64,000 bases of DNA from Sphingobacteriales bacterium (GCA_003963365.1 RXJG01000004.1:1030948-1094947), one strand, 5' to 3'; shown: positions 16,577 to 25,405, counted from the stretch's first letter. The notes: generated from the letters alone by a model not told the origin. Numbers and translations: made by a program.

Positions 16577-16632
16577 TGTTAAATGCTGAATGTTGAATGT
16601 TGAATGATTGAGATAGAAGAATATTTTTTCAA

Positions 16633-17403
16633 ATGACTAAGATTAAAGATTTATTTCAAAAGAAGAACAGCAAAGTGCTGAACGTTTACTGCACAGCAGG
16701 GTACCCGCAACTGGATTCAACTTTAAAAGTGATGAAAGCTTTGCAGGAGAATGGCGCTGATTTAATTGAATTGGGAATGCCATACAGCGACCCGTTAGCA
16801 GATGGCCCGGTGATTCAGCACAGCAGCACCATTGCATTAGCCAATGGCATGACCATTAAAACTTTGTTTGAACAACTAAAAGATTCAAGGAGAGAAATAA
16901 ATGTGCCCGTGATACTGATGGGTTATATGAATCCTGTGCTGCAATATGGATTTGAAAAGTTTTGTGCCGATGCTGCTTCTGTTGGTGTGGACGGATTGAT
17001 ATTACCAGATTTACCGGAGTATGAATTTGAAACAGAATATGGAGCAATTATTATGAAATATGGATTAGACTTTATTTTCTTGGTAACACCTGAAACAAGC
17101 GAAGAGCGGATTAAAAAATTAGATTCACTGAGTACCGGATTTATATATGCCGTTTCTTCTTCTTCTACTACTGGAAGCGATAAGAATATGACGGATGTAA
17201 ATGCTTATTTGCAGCGATTGAAAAGTTATGGATTAAAAAACCCGGTGCTGGTTGGTTTTGGTATAAAAGATAAAACAACATTTGAAACAGCCTGTGCCCA
17301 TGCCAATGGAGCCATAATCGGTACTGCTTATATCAAAGCCTTGGAGAATAGTAAAGATGTGGAGAAGACAACAAAAGAATTTTTAAATCACGTATTAAGA
17401 TGA
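16633..17403 (+). CDS. trpA: Tryptophan synthase alpha chain
   Basis: Cleaves indole-3-glycerol phosphate to indole. A 256-residue TIM barrel. The catalytic pair is Glu46 (LIELGMPYSDP) and Asp57 (LADGPVIQ); GLILPDLP, TPETS and SSSSTTGS follow, with GFGIKD and GAIIGTA for phosphate binding. It ends the trp operon. Its stop codon overlaps by one base the 3' end of a convergent tRNA gene. Confidence 0.97.
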   Translation: MTKIKDLFQKKNSKVLNVYCTAGYPQLDSTLKVMKALQENGADLIELGMPYSDPLADGPVIQHSSTIALANGMTIKTLFEQLKDSRREINVPVILMGYMNPVLQYGFEKFCADAASVGVDGLILPDLPEYEFETEYGAIIMKYGLDFIFLVTPETSEERIKKLDSLSTGFIYAVSSSSTTGSDKNMTDVNAYLQRLKSYGLKNPVLVGFGIKDKTTFETACAHANGAIIGTAYIKALENSKDVEKTTKEFLNHVLR

Positions 17404-17475
17404 GCGGAAGACGGGACTCGAACCCGCTACCTACAGCTTGGGAAGCTGTCGCTCTACCAGGTGAGCTACTTCCGC
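17403..17475 (-). tRNA. tRNA-Gly (anticodon CCC)
   Basis: A 73-base cloverleaf on the minus strand. Acceptor stem GCGGAAG / CTTCCGC, D stem GCTC / GAGC, anticodon stem ACAGC / GCTGT with the loop TTCCCAA giving anticodon CCC (reads GGG), T stem GCGGG / CCCGT with loop TTCGAGT, and discriminator U73, usual for glycine. CCA is not encoded. It is convergent with trpA and touches its stop codon, so trp read-through would make antisense to this tRNA. Confidence 0.95.
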
Positions 17476-17500
17476 TGATAACAGTAATAGAAAGTTACAA

Positions 17501-18094
17501 ATGAATTTAGTAATAATAAAATATAATGCGGGTAACATTCAGTCAGTGTTGTATGCATTGGAAAGAATAGGTGTGGAGGCTGTAGTGACAGATGACCATG
17601 CGTTGATTAAGAAAGCAGATAAGGTAATTTTTCCCGGTGTAGGTGAAGCAAGCAGTGCTATGCAATACTTAAACGAGAGGGGGTTGGATGAATTGATTAA
17701 GAATTTACAACAACCGGTGCTGGGTATTTGCTTAGGTATGCAGTTAATGTGTAAATATTCAGAAGAGAATAATACAGAGTGCCTCGGAATATTTGATGAG
17801 AAAGTAAAATTGTTTAAGCCAACAGATGCTGCTGTAAAAGTGCCACAAATAGGTTGGAATACTATTTATGATTTGAAAACAGATTTGTTCAAAGGATTAC
17901 CGGATAACAGTTATTGTTATTTTGTTCATGGCTATTATGCGGCTTTGGGTGAGCATACGATTGCTACAACAGATTATGTACAACCTTACAGTTCTGGTTT
18001 ATATAAAGATAATTTTTATGGGGTGCAGTTTCACCCGGAGAAGAGTGCAGCTGTAGGAGAGCAGATATTGAAAAATTTTATTTTAAATGCTTAA
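17501..18094 (+). CDS. hisH: Imidazole glycerol phosphate synthase, glutaminase subunit
   Basis: Supplies ammonia from glutamine to HisF in histidine synthesis. 197 residues, class I amidotransferase. Opens YNAGNIQSVLYALERIG, nucleophile Cys77 in LGICLGMQL, and His/Glu in GVQFHPEKS near the end. First of a hisH-hisA-(lysE)-hisF-hisIE set; hisG, hisD, hisC and hisB are not in the window. A 13-bp inverted repeat separates it from hisA. Confidence 0.97.
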   Translation: MNLVIIKYNAGNIQSVLYALERIGVEAVVTDDHALIKKADKVIFPGVGEASSAMQYLNERGLDELIKNLQQPVLGICLGMQLMCKYSEENNTECLGIFDEKVKLFKPTDAAVKVPQIGWNTIYDLKTDLFKGLPDNSYCYFVHGYYAALGEHTIATTDYVQPYSSGLYKDNFYGVQFHPEKSAAVGEQILKNFILNA

Positions 18095-18098
18095 TGCT

Positions 18099-18134
18099 AA
18101 ATGTTGAATGAGTTTATCTTTTCATTCAACATTT
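18099..18134. repeat. Perfect 13-bp inverted repeat in the hisH-hisA gap
   Basis: AAATGTTGAATGA (18099-18111) with its exact complement (18122-18134) around a 10-base loop. The TTGAATG word also makes up the trpB-trpA spacer at 16577-16610. No T-run follows, so it is not an obvious terminator. Confidence 0.75.
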
Positions 18135-18154
18135 AAAATTCAAAATTCGACATA

Positions 18155-18871
18155 GTGATTATTATTCCCGCAATTGACATAATAGATGGTAAGTGTGTAC
18201 GGCTCACACAAGGGGATTACTCTCAAAAGAAAATTTATAATGAAAATCCTTTGGAAGTTGCCCGGGAATTTGAAGATGCCGGATTAACAAGATTGCACCT
18301 CGTGGATTTGGATGGAGCAAAAGCAGGTGCAGTTAAGAATTGGAAAGTGTTGGAAACTATTGCCGCCAAAACTTCTATGGTTATTGATTTTGGAGGAGGA
18401 ATTAAAAAGGAAGAGGATGTAAAGATTGTATTTAATTCGGGAGCTGCACTGGCAACTATTGGAAGCATTGCCGTAAAGAATGAAACAGAATTTGTAAAAT
18501 GGTTGTTGCAGTTTGGAGCAAATAAATTTTTATTAGGAGCTGATGTAAAAGATGAAAAGATTGCAGTGGCAGGCTGGTTGGAAACAACAGATGTTTGGAT
18601 ATATGATTTCATTGAGAAGTATATTAATCATGGAGTGCAGCAACTATTTTGTACTGATGTAAGTAAAGATGGAAAGCTGGAGGGGCCATCAATTGAACTG
18701 TATAAAAATATCATCAGCAAATTTCCTCAATTGCATTTTATTGCGAGTGGAGGAGTGAGCAGTATGAAAGACCTGGATGAACTAGAGTCCATTGGTTGTG
18801 CAGCAGCCATTGTAGGTAAAGCTATTTATGAGAACAGAATCACATTAACTGAATTAAAGAAGTTTATATGA
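18155..18871 (+). CDS. hisA: ProFAR isomerase (HisA)
   Basis: 1-(5-phosphoribosyl)-5-[(5-phosphoribosylamino)methylideneamino]imidazole-4-carboxamide isomerase, histidine pathway. A 238-residue TIM barrel starting at GTG (18155), giving IIIPAIDIIDGKCVRL with the catalytic Asp8. HLVDLDGAKAG, VIDFGGGI, the second catalytic Asp in FCTDVSKDGKLEGP, and ASGGVSS follow. The stop overlaps the next ATG by four bases (ATGA), so the lysE-type gene is translationally coupled. Confidence 0.96.
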   Translation: MIIIPAIDIIDGKCVRLTQGDYSQKKIYNENPLEVAREFEDAGLTRLHLVDLDGAKAGAVKNWKVLETIAAKTSMVIDFGGGIKKEEDVKIVFNSGAALATIGSIAVKNETEFVKWLLQFGANKFLLGADVKDEKIAVAGWLETTDVWIYDFIEKYINHGVQQLFCTDVSKDGKLEGPSIELYKNIISKFPQLHFIASGGVSSMKDLDELESIGCAAAIVGKAIYENRITLTELKKFI

Positions 18872-19500
18872 TAAGCCTCAGCGACTTTTTGTTATTTGCT
18901 TTTGCAAGCCTGATGCTCAACATCACGCCGGGTAATGATATGTTGTATGTGGCAACAAGAAGTACTTCGCAGGGAATTAAAGCCGGTATTGTTTCATCAT
19001 TAGGTATTACGGCAGGTTGCCTGGTTCATTTGCTGGCGGCTGTTGTTGGATTATCTGCTGTCATTGCTAATTCTGCTATTGCGTTTTCAGTTATAAAATA
19101 TTTGGGCGCCGCTTATTTGTTTTATCTCGGTATTAAATCCATTCTCAGCAAACAAAATTTATTCAGAGTGGATGAAAAAATGGAAAAGAAGTCTTTATCA
19201 AAGATATTTCAGCAAGGAGTTATAACGAATGTGCTTAACCCTAAAGTGGCTTTATTCTTTTTAGCGTTTTTACCACAGTTTATCCATCCTGAAAAAGGAA
19301 ATACTGCTGTGCAGATATTGTTATTGGGAAGCTGGTTCAACTTTTCAGGAACAGTAGTAAATATTACAGTAGCTGTTTTATTTGGAAAGCTGGGCAACTG
19401 GTTATCCGATAAACAATGGTTTGTAAAATGGCAGAATAAAATAACCGGTTTCTTATTAATTGTATTAGGTTTAAAAGTAGCGCTGAGTTCAAGAAAATAA
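18868..19500 (+). CDS. LysE/RhtB-family amino acid exporter within the his genes
   Basis: A 210-residue inner-membrane exporter. It opens [26 protein letters not shown], the LysE/RhtB signature (PGND), and has about six membrane spans. The region [24 protein letters not shown] is the second family motif. It overlaps hisA by four bases and hisF begins 4 bases after its stop. Members export Lys, Arg, Thr, homoserine or other amino acids; the position suggests relief of amino acid overflow, perhaps histidine, but this is inference. Confidence 0.9.
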   Translation: MISLSDFLLFAFASLMLNITPGNDMLYVATRSTSQGIKAGIVSSLGITAGCLVHLLAAVVGLSAVIANSAIAFSVIKYLGAAYLFYLGIKSILSKQNLFRVDEKMEKKSLSKIFQQGVITNVLNPKVALFFLAFLPQFIHPEKGNTAVQILLLGSWFNFSGTVVNITVAVLFGKLGNWLSDKQWFVKWQNKITGFLLIVLGLKVALSSRK

Positions 19501-19504
19501 AATC

Positions 19505-20263
19505 ATGCTGACAAAAAGAATCATACCATGTCTGGATATTAAAGATGGTCGTACAGTAAAAGGAACCAACTTCGTCAACCTTCGTGATGCCGGTGATCCC
19601 GTTGAACTGGGTGCACTATATGCTCAACAAGGTGCAGATGAATTAGTGTTTCTTGATATTACTGCAACAGTGGAAAAAAGAAAAACATTAAGTGAATTAG
19701 TAAACCGCATTGCACATCATATCAATATTCCTTTTACGGTGGGTGGTGGCATCAGCAGTGTGGAAGATGTAAGTGTGTTATTGCAAAATGGAGCTGATAA
19801 AATTTCTGTCAACACTTCTGCTTTTAAAAAACCTGAACTGATACGAGAACTGGAAAAACAATTCGGCAGTCAGTGTGTGGTATTAGCTATTGATACAAAG
19901 AAGGAAGAAGATGGAGAATGGTATGTTTATCTCAATGGTGGTCGTACCAAAACAGATATGAAATGTATCGACTGGGCAAAGAAAGGAGTGCAATTAGGTG
20001 CCGGAGAGATATTGCTTACCTCTATGAATCATGATGGAACAAAAGCCGGCTTTGCTGTTGATATTACTAAAGAACTGGCAACTACATTACCTATACCGGT
20101 GATTGCATCTGGAGGTGGTGGAAGCATGCAACATTTTGTAGATATCTTTGAAGAAGGAAAAGCAGATGCGGCGTTGGCAGCCAGTATATTTCACTTTAAA
20201 GAAATTGCTATTCCGGATTTGAAAGCATATCTGAAAGGAAAGGATATAGAGGTTAGAATATAA
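19505..20263 (+). CDS. hisF: Imidazole glycerol phosphate synthase, cyclase subunit
   Basis: Closes the imidazole ring with ammonia from HisH. A 252-residue TIM barrel. [16 protein letters not shown] with catalytic Asp11, [21 protein letters not shown], the second catalytic Asp in [23 protein letters not shown], and ASGGGG all match. Separated from hisA only by the exporter gene. Confidence 0.97.
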   Translation: MLTKRIIPCLDIKDGRTVKGTNFVNLRDAGDPVELGALYAQQGADELVFLDITATVEKRKTLSELVNRIAHHINIPFTVGGGISSVEDVSVLLQNGADKISVNTSAFKKPELIRELEKQFGSQCVVLAIDTKKEEDGEWYVYLNGGRTKTDMKCIDWAKKGVQLGAGEILLTSMNHDGTKAGFAVDITKELATTLPIPVIASGGGGSMQHFVDIFEEGKADAALAASIFHFKEIAIPDLKAYLKGKDIEVRI

Positions 20264-20320
20264 AATTTGAGTTTGTTTAAAAGCAATTCGTGTAATCAGT
20301 GTAATAAGAATAATCAGTGT

Positions 20321-20917
20321 ATGAAAATAGATTTTAAAAAATATGCGGATGGATTAGCTCCCGCCATCATCCAGGATTTTAAAACACAAAAAGTGCTGAT
20401 GCTTGGTTTTATGAATGAAGAGGCATTGAAGAAAACGATGAGTGAAGGCAAGGTCACTTTTTACAGTCGCAGTAAACAACGTCTCTGGACAAAAGGAGAA
20501 GAAAGCGGTAATCATTTAATGGTTAAAGAAATATTGAGCGATTGTGATGATGATACCATTTTAATTAAGGCACAACCGCTGGGCCCTGTTTGTCATACCG
20601 GTGCAGATACTTGCTGGAGCGAAAGAAATCATTCAGAAGATTTTTTATTTTACCTGGAAGAAATCATCAACCTGCGCCGGCAAACGGCACCTGAAAATTC
20701 CTATGTTTCTTCGTTATTTGCCAAAGGAGTAAATAAAATTGCACAGAAGGTTGGGGAAGAAGCAGTTGAACTGGTGATTGAAGCAAAAGATGATAATAAA
20801 GATTTATTCCTAGGTGAAGCAGCCGACTTATTGTTCCATTTTTTAATTTTACTTAACGTTAAGGGATATAATTTGCAGGATGTGATTTCAGTCTTAAAAG
20901 GACGTCATTCAAAATAA
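20321..20917 (+). CDS. hisIE: Bifunctional phosphoribosyl-AMP cyclohydrolase / phosphoribosyl-ATP pyrophosphatase
   Basis: Steps 2 and 3 of histidine synthesis in one protein, as is usual in Bacteroidota. The HisI domain (1-105) has FYSRSKQRLWTKGEESGN, DCDDDTILI and the zinc motif HTGADTCW; the HisE domain (110-198) has KVGEEAVELVIEAK. An in-frame TTG at 20267 would add 18 residues rich in Asn, Cys and Ser with no family match, so ATG at 20321 (MKIDFKKYADG) is chosen, giving 198 residues. Last his gene here; a TlpA-like gene starts 1 base after the stop. Confidence 0.95.
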   Translation: MKIDFKKYADGLAPAIIQDFKTQKVLMLGFMNEEALKKTMSEGKVTFYSRSKQRLWTKGEESGNHLMVKEILSDCDDDTILIKAQPLGPVCHTGADTCWSERNHSEDFLFYLEEIINLRRQTAPENSYVSSLFAKGVNKIAQKVGEEAVELVIEAKDDNKDLFLGEAADLLFHFLILLNVKGYNLQDVISVLKGRHSK

Positions 20918-20918
20918 T

Positions 20919-22007
20919 ATGAAAAAATATTTATCCATACTCTTATTATTGCCGGTAATATTGCCGGCGCAAAATTCAGCTAATAAATTTTCTGTTACCG
21001 GAACCATAAAAGGTATAGCAAACGGTACCACTGCTTTTATCTATAATGAAGAGCTCAGCACTGATACCCTGGCAAAAGCTAAAGTGAATAATGGAAAATT
21101 TCTTTTAAAAGGTTCTCTGCAGGAACCAGCATTATACTATTTAAGTTTTGCAGGTAATCCAAAAAGATATTACCTGTACATGGACAACAAACCCATGGTG
21201 TTTACTGGTGACATTAATACGTTAGATAAATCAACTTTAACAGGTTCTCCCATACACAACGAGTTTAAAGCAATGACAAAAACCTTTGATCCATTGCTGG
21301 GCAAACTCAATCAATTAGGTTCGGCATACAATACAACAGCTGATCAGCAAAAAAGGGATTCATTATTTACGCTGATACGTGCTACGGTCGAAAGTATAAA
21401 TGAAAACGTTGGAGCCTATGTAAGCAGCAAAAAAAGTTCTGCAATAAGCGCATTAATATTACTTATCACCAGTAATCTTTCACAAGATTATCAAACACTG
21501 GGAAAACGGTTTAATGAACTAAGCCCGGAAGTACAGGAGAGTTATTATGGCAAATTATTGCGGGAAATTGTTGAGAAAGCCATGATAGGTGAGGTGGGAA
21601 CAGATGCGATAGATTTTACACAGACTGATACCAGTGGTAATCCGGTTAGTCTTTCTTCTTTCAAAGGGAAATATGTGCTGGTTGATTTTTGGGCCAGTTG
21701 GTGTGGGCCCTGCCGGAGAGAAAACCCCAACCTAGTATCAGCATATAATATGTTTAAGGATAAAAATTTTACGGTATTAGGTGTTTCGCTGGACAGAGGC
21801 AAAGATGCCTGGTTAAAAGCAATCCATGATGATGGATTAATATGGACACATGTAAGTGATTTAAAATTCTGGAATAATGAAGCAGCTATGTTATATAAAA
21901 TAAGTTCCATCCCTCAGAATATGCTTGTTGGTCCGGATGGAAAAATTATAGCAAAAAATTTAAGAGGCGAAGATTTAGAACAAAAGCTGAAAGAATTATT
22001 GAAATAA
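20919..22007 (+). CDS. TlpA-like thiol-disulfide protein with DUF4369 domain
   Basis: A 362-residue periplasmic protein. Signal peptide 1-17 (LPVILPAQ), N-terminal DUF4369 domain (about 24-115, FSVTGTIKGIANGT...), a helical linker (120-225), and an AhpC-TSA/thioredoxin domain (230-362) with WCGPC at residues 261-265 and cis-Pro in SIPQNMLVGPDG. This layout is common and multi-copy in Bacteroidota; it probably reduces or oxidises periplasmic thiols. It begins 1 base after hisIE, so it may ride on the his transcript without a pathway link. A terminator follows. Confidence 0.9.
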   Translation: MKKYLSILLLLPVILPAQNSANKFSVTGTIKGIANGTTAFIYNEELSTDTLAKAKVNNGKFLLKGSLQEPALYYLSFAGNPKRYYLYMDNKPMVFTGDINTLDKSTLTGSPIHNEFKAMTKTFDPLLGKLNQLGSAYNTTADQQKRDSLFTLIRATVESINENVGAYVSSKKSSAISALILLITSNLSQDYQTLGKRFNELSPEVQESYYGKLLREIVEKAMIGEVGTDAIDFTQTDTSGNPVSLSSFKGKYVLVDFWASWCGPCRRENPNLVSAYNMFKDKNFTVLGVSLDRGKDAWLKAIHDDGLIWTHVSDLKFWNNEAAMLYKISSIPQNMLVGPDGKIIAKNLRGEDLEQKLKELLK

Positions 22008-22008
22008 A

Positions 22009-22032
22009 AAAAGGGATCGGTTGATCCCTTTT
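22009..22032 (+). terminator. Bidirectional intrinsic terminator
   Basis: A 10-bp stem AAAAGGGATC / GATCCCTTTT (22009-22018 with 22023-22032) with a 4-base loop and A/T flanks on both sides. It lies between the converging TlpA-like and DUF2911 genes and can serve both. Confidence 0.85.
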
Positions 22033-22054
22033 CTGTTTCTAATGTTTATTAAAT

Positions 22055-22591
22055 TTATTGAACAGTAAAGTCAACCTGTATATCTCCCCACATTAATGAA
22101 ACCTTTCCGTCTTTGCTAATATTGAACGTCATTTTCTCAGCAAACGAAGCAGCTTTGCCTGGTTTTACTTTTACTCTTAATACATCTTTTGCTTCTTTAT
22201 AGTCGTAAGCTCCCCATTGTTTAGCATCACTGTTAAAGATGATAGTCCATTCATCACCTGAAATAGTAAATAAGCCATATTTACCTTTAGCTAAAGATTT
22301 ACCTTCTATTTTTACATCTTTATCTACTTCAAATGTGGTACACTCGTTGGCACCGGTACGCCATACTTTACCTGCATAGGGTTCAACACCGCCATCACCT
22401 TCTTTGCCAATGGTTCTTCCTTTTACAGATGGCTGACTGTAATCAATGGTAACGGTAGCTCCGCTGCTGATGGTTTGTTTAGCGGTTGCTGGAGGGCTGG
22501 GGCGTTTTGATTTGTCTTCTTTTTGTCCGCAAGCAGTTAATGCCGATAAACTAAATACTGCTGCACCGGCAAATAATAAAAACTTGTTCAT
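22055..22591 (-). CDS. DUF2911 lipoprotein
   Basis: A 178-residue exported protein. The N-terminus MNKFLLFAGAAVFSLSALTACGQ is a lipoprotein signal with Cys at residue 21. The rest matches the DUF2911 pattern: VTIDYSQPSVKGRTIG, PYAGKVWRTGANECTTFEVDKDV, and WTIIFNSD. The function of this Bacteroidota-rich family is unknown; it is a compact beta-rich domain. It is followed closely upstream by the parvulin gene in the same orientation (37 bases apart). Confidence 0.85.
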   Translation of the reverse strand: MNKFLLFAGAAVFSLSALTACGQKEDKSKRPSPPATAKQTISSGATVTIDYSQPSVKGRTIGKEGDGGVEPYAGKVWRTGANECTTFEVDKDVKIEGKSLAKGKYGLFTISGDEWTIIFNSDAKQWGAYDYKEAKDVLRVKVKPGKAASFAEKMTFNISKDGKVSLMWGDIQVDFTVQ

Positions 22592-22628
22592 ACGTTATTT
22601 TTTTGTAGGCATGAAGGTAAAAGAATTC

Positions 22629-23261
22629 CTACAGGAAAATGCGCATCAGTATAGCGAAGCCAATATCTTTTTTGGGATTTTCTAAAATTTTAACAATGTG
22701 TACACCACTGCGGGAAACCACTTTAAAAATATCTCCCTTTTTATGTTTAACTATTTCCTTGTCAAGTTCTCTTAGTAATACACCGCCGGGTAATAGACCA
22801 AAGTCACCACCATTTTCTCCTGACCCGTCCATATTATATGTATGTGCCACATCTTCAAATTTCTTCTCACCGGTTTTTATTTGCCTGATAAGATTGTCGG
22901 CCATTTTTACTGCTACCTGTTTTCTGAAGGCAATGGTATCAAGCAGTATATGTGCAGCATGATAAAAAATATTATATGCTTTAGCACCAATTAATACTAT
23001 GATACTGTCAGACGGAAAAGGACCATATGTTTTGCCAACTTTTCCTGTGTAAGCAAGACTATCTCCAATGCCCATATATTTACCGGGGCTGATCACAGAA
23101 ATAGTATCCATCTTAAATTTCTTTTTCCATTTCTTAACCAAAGCAACAGGGTCTTTGGATTTTTCCAGCTCAGCTTTCATCTGTTTAATACGGGCTGTAT
23201 TATCCTGGGCGTTGGCTGAAAAGGTAATAATCAATGCAACGAATAATGCAATAAATCTCAT
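22629..23261 (-). CDS. Exported parvulin-type peptidyl-prolyl isomerase
   Basis: A 210-residue protein. The start is set at ATG 23261 because MRFIALFVALIITFSANAQ is a clean signal peptide; an in-frame ATG at 23342 would add 27 residues with no export logic. The parvulin/rotamase domain lies at about 100-200: AAHILLDT, KTGEKKFEDVAHTYNMDGSGENGGDFGLLPGG, and SGVHIVKI. It should assist folding of envelope proteins. It is divergent from the MORN-like gene and may be co-transcribed with the DUF2911 gene. Confidence 0.86.
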   Translation of the reverse strand: MRFIALFVALIITFSANAQDNTARIKQMKAELEKSKDPVALVKKWKKKFKMDTISVISPGKYMGIGDSLAYTGKVGKTYGPFPSDSIIVLIGAKAYNIFYHAAHILLDTIAFRKQVAVKMADNLIRQIKTGEKKFEDVAHTYNMDGSGENGGDFGLLPGGVLLRELDKEIVKHKKGDIFKVVSRSGVHIVKILENPKKDIGFAILMRIFL

Positions 23262-23371
23262 CTGTATAAATTGTGGTTGCAAAGTAAAGGGAATCCTGTG
23301 AAATGGATGGTGGCACAGGAATTGATAATTTTGTGGAAACAATTTTAGCTAATTCAAAACGTTTAATAAGC

Positions 23372-24052
23372 ATGATAAGACCGTTTCGTTTTAGTGGTAT
23401 ATTAATTATGCTGATGGGTTTATCGCTTACCGGTACCGGCCAATGGAAAGATTATATCATTGGTGTGAAGGGTGATACCCTTAACCGGGTGGATCAGAAA
23501 AATCAAAAACAGGGCCCGTGGATCATTCATTTTGATGAAGTAAGGGGTGAACCGGGCTATGAAGAAGAAGGGATTTTTAAGAATGATAAGAAAGAAGGAG
23601 TTTGGCGTCGCTACAATTTGCAGGGTGATTTAATTGCTATTGAAAACTATCGCTGGGGAAATAAAGATGGGGCTCAGCAATATTATACCATGTTTGGGGA
23701 TCTGATACGGGAGGAAAGCTGGCGTGCCATTAATCCCGAAAATCAATACGATACGGTTCCTGTTTATGATTTAGATAAGCCGGACTATATAAAAGAATAT
23801 AGAATTGTAAAAGTAGATGGCTATTCTTACAAACATGGCAAATGGAAATTTTATGATCCGCCGGATACAAAAGTGGTAAAAAGCGAAATGTATTTTATGG
23901 ACAAACTGCAAAATGGTGATGAGATAGCTGCCAAAGCAACCGAGGAAAAGAAAAAAGAACCTTCCAAAACAAAAGAAATTTTAGAATACGAGAAGAAGAA
24001 TTCCCATAAGAAAAAGATAAAAGTTCGTACGGGTGAAACCGGAGGTGGTTAA
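23372..24052 (+). CDS. Exported MORN-repeat-like protein
   Basis: A 226-residue protein from ATG 23372, chosen because residues 1-23 then form a signal peptide (RPFRFSGILIMLMGLSLTGTGQ). An upstream ATG at 23303 would bury it. Repeating units of the MORN/YwqK type are visible: GPWIIHFDEVRG, GIFKNDKKEGVWRRYN, GDLIAIENYRWGNKDGAQQYY, HGKWKFYDPP. The last 45 residues are Lys/Glu-rich. Such repeats make beta-hairpins; the role is unknown. A TAATTTTG -7 box is at 23326-23333. A terminator follows. Confidence 0.75.
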   Translation: MIRPFRFSGILIMLMGLSLTGTGQWKDYIIGVKGDTLNRVDQKNQKQGPWIIHFDEVRGEPGYEEEGIFKNDKKEGVWRRYNLQGDLIAIENYRWGNKDGAQQYYTMFGDLIREESWRAINPENQYDTVPVYDLDKPDYIKEYRIVKVDGYSYKHGKWKFYDPPDTKVVKSEMYFMDKLQNGDEIAAKATEEKKKEPSKTKEILEYEKKNSHKKKIKVRTGETGGG

Positions 24053-24074
24053 CAAATAATGCGTACATAGTAAA

Positions 24075-24102
24075 AACCTCAGCCAACGGCTGAGGTTTTT
24101 TG
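24075..24102 (+). terminator. Bidirectional intrinsic terminator
   Basis: A 10-bp stem AACCTCAGCC / GGCTGAGGTT (24075-24084 with 24088-24097), 3-base loop, T-run on the plus side and A-run on the minus side. It separates two convergent genes and probably ends both. Confidence 0.88.
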
Positions 24103-24129
24103 TTAGTTGGCTTTTATAAAAAAGCATTT

Positions 24130-24555
24130 TTATATAGCATCTCCATGATCGCTGTTTTCAGCAGGCAGTTCAGGTGTTTCTGCAATAGCGGGGGAGTCCA
24201 TTGTATCAAATAAACTTAAAGGAGCCGGTGCCGGTGTTATTTCAGGAACTGGTGCCGGAGCAGCTTTTGGTGCAGCTGGTTTTTTAGCTTTTGCTTTTGG
24301 CGGTGCTGCTTTCTTTGGCGCTGCTTTTTTGGGAGCAGCTTTTTTCTTCACTACTTTCTTCGCAGCCTTTTTAACTGCTTTCTTTGCTGCTTTTTTCTTT
24401 ACTACTTTTTTTACGGCTTTCTTTTTAGGCGCCGCTTTTTTTGCCTTCTTAACTTTTTTAGGAGCTGCTTTTTTCTTTGCTGCTTTTTTTACAGCCTTTT
24501 TAGCTTTTTTAGGAGCGGGTTTCTTTACAGCTTTTTTCTTTTTTGCTTTAGCCAT
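24130..24555 (-). CDS. Histone H1-like Lys/Ala-rich DNA-binding protein
   Basis: A 141-residue protein whose first 95 residues are almost only Lys, Ala, Pro and Val in KKAAPKK-type repeats, like the C-terminal tail of eukaryotic histone H1 and the bacterial Hc-type proteins. It should bind DNA through charge and be disordered. The C-terminal 40 residues change to an acidic, Pro-rich tail (PEITPAPAPLSLFDTMDS..), unusual for H1-like proteins and perhaps a contact or self-masking segment. It sits where secE-nusG often stand before rplK. The gap 24556-24942 upstream holds only AT-rich sequence and the rplK promoter. Confidence 0.82.
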   Translation of the reverse strand: MAKAKKKKAVKKPAPKKAKKAVKKAAKKKAAPKKVKKAKKAAPKKKAVKKVVKKKAAKKAVKKAAKKVVKKKAAPKKAAPKKAAPPKAKAKKPAAPKAAPAPVPEITPAPAPLSLFDTMDSPAIAETPELPAENSDHGDAI

Positions 24556-24823
24556 ACAAGGAGAGTTTAAATGTTTTTAGTAGTAGATTAGATTCGTCAT
24601 TGAAAATTATAACAACTATTTGAATTGAAAAATTTCTTTTTGAAAAAAGGCACATAAATCATTTAAATATTTTCAATAATTATCTAAAAATCCATCACTC
24701 TACGGGATAATTAAAGTTGTTTAATAAGCTACTTTTTGCCAGATGGAGATAATCAGTACAGATAATGGGTATCCATGGTTAATTTTGCCTGGTCAGGGGG
24801 CATCAAAATTTTTCTTGTGAGAA

Positions 24824-24855
24824 TTGCCGATTTGCCAGTTATTTACTTACCTTTG
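24824..24855 (+). promoter_or_regulatory. Promoter of the rplK operon
   Basis: TTG (24824-24826), 21 bases, then a consensus TACCTTTG (24848-24855); a TTTG at 24831-24834 would give too short a spacer. The leader to rplK is about 80 bases and shows no clear protein-binding hairpin. Together with the AT-rich stretch 24600-24820, where I see nothing else, it fills the 386-base gap. Confidence 0.7.
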
Positions 24856-24942
24856 CTGCCCCAAAAAGTTCTTTAGACTAAGAATGCATTGACTTGGGAG
24901 TTTCGCCACAGAGCGGGACGTTAACACCAAAAAAAGTAGAAA

Positions 24943-25386
24943 ATGGCAAAAGAAATCACTGGCTATGTAAAGCTACAGTGTAAGGGTGGCCAGGCCAACC
25001 CTGCACCGCCAATTGGACCAGCACTCGGTTCAAAAGGTATCAACATCATGGAGTTCTGCAAGCAGTTTAATGCCCGTACGCAGGACAAAATGGGAAAAGT
25101 TCTCCCTGTATTAATTACAGTTTACTCCGACAAGAGTTTTGAATTCATCATCAAAACTCCTCCTGCAGCTGTTCAGTTGCTGGAAGCAGCTAAAATTCAA
25201 AGCGGTTCCAAAGAGCCTAACCGTCAAAAAGTAGGTAAGGTAACATGGGCACAAGTTGAAGCAATTGCTAAAGACAAAATGCCTGACCTTAACGCCTTCA
25301 CTATTGAAAGTGCGATGAGCATGGTTGCCGGTACTGCCCGCAGTATGGGTTTAACGGTTGAAGGTAAAGCTCCCTGGGAAAATTAA
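24943..25386 (+). CDS. rplK: 50S ribosomal protein L11
   Basis: Binds 23S rRNA in the GTPase centre. 147 residues, typical. Begins [29 protein letters not shown] with the Pro-rich N-terminal loop, and ends with the RNA-binding domain ([18 protein letters not shown]). First gene of rplKAJL; rplA starts 19 bases on. Confidence 0.98.
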   Translation: MAKEITGYVKLQCKGGQANPAPPIGPALGSKGINIMEFCKQFNARTQDKMGKVLPVLITVYSDKSFEFIIKTPPAAVQLLEAAKIQSGSKEPNRQKVGKVTWAQVEAIAKDKMPDLNAFTIESAMSMVAGTARSMGLTVEGKAPWEN

Positions 25387-25405
25387 TTATTCACTCTAAA
25401 ACTGA

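Noticed and set aside
20267-20320. TTG start for hisIE
   Set aside because: The added 18 residues are Asn/Cys/Ser-rich and unlike any HisI; repeated AATCAGTGTA words suggest spacer, so ATG 20321 is preferred.
24130-24580. Phe/Ala-rich open frame on the plus strand opposite the histone-like gene
   Set aside because: It is the mirror of the Lys/Ala codons of the minus-strand gene; repetitive FFAAF runs have no family match.
24856-24942. Ribosomal protein autoregulatory leader before rplK
   Set aside because: No clear 23S-like hairpin could be read by eye; folding would be needed, so none is claimed.
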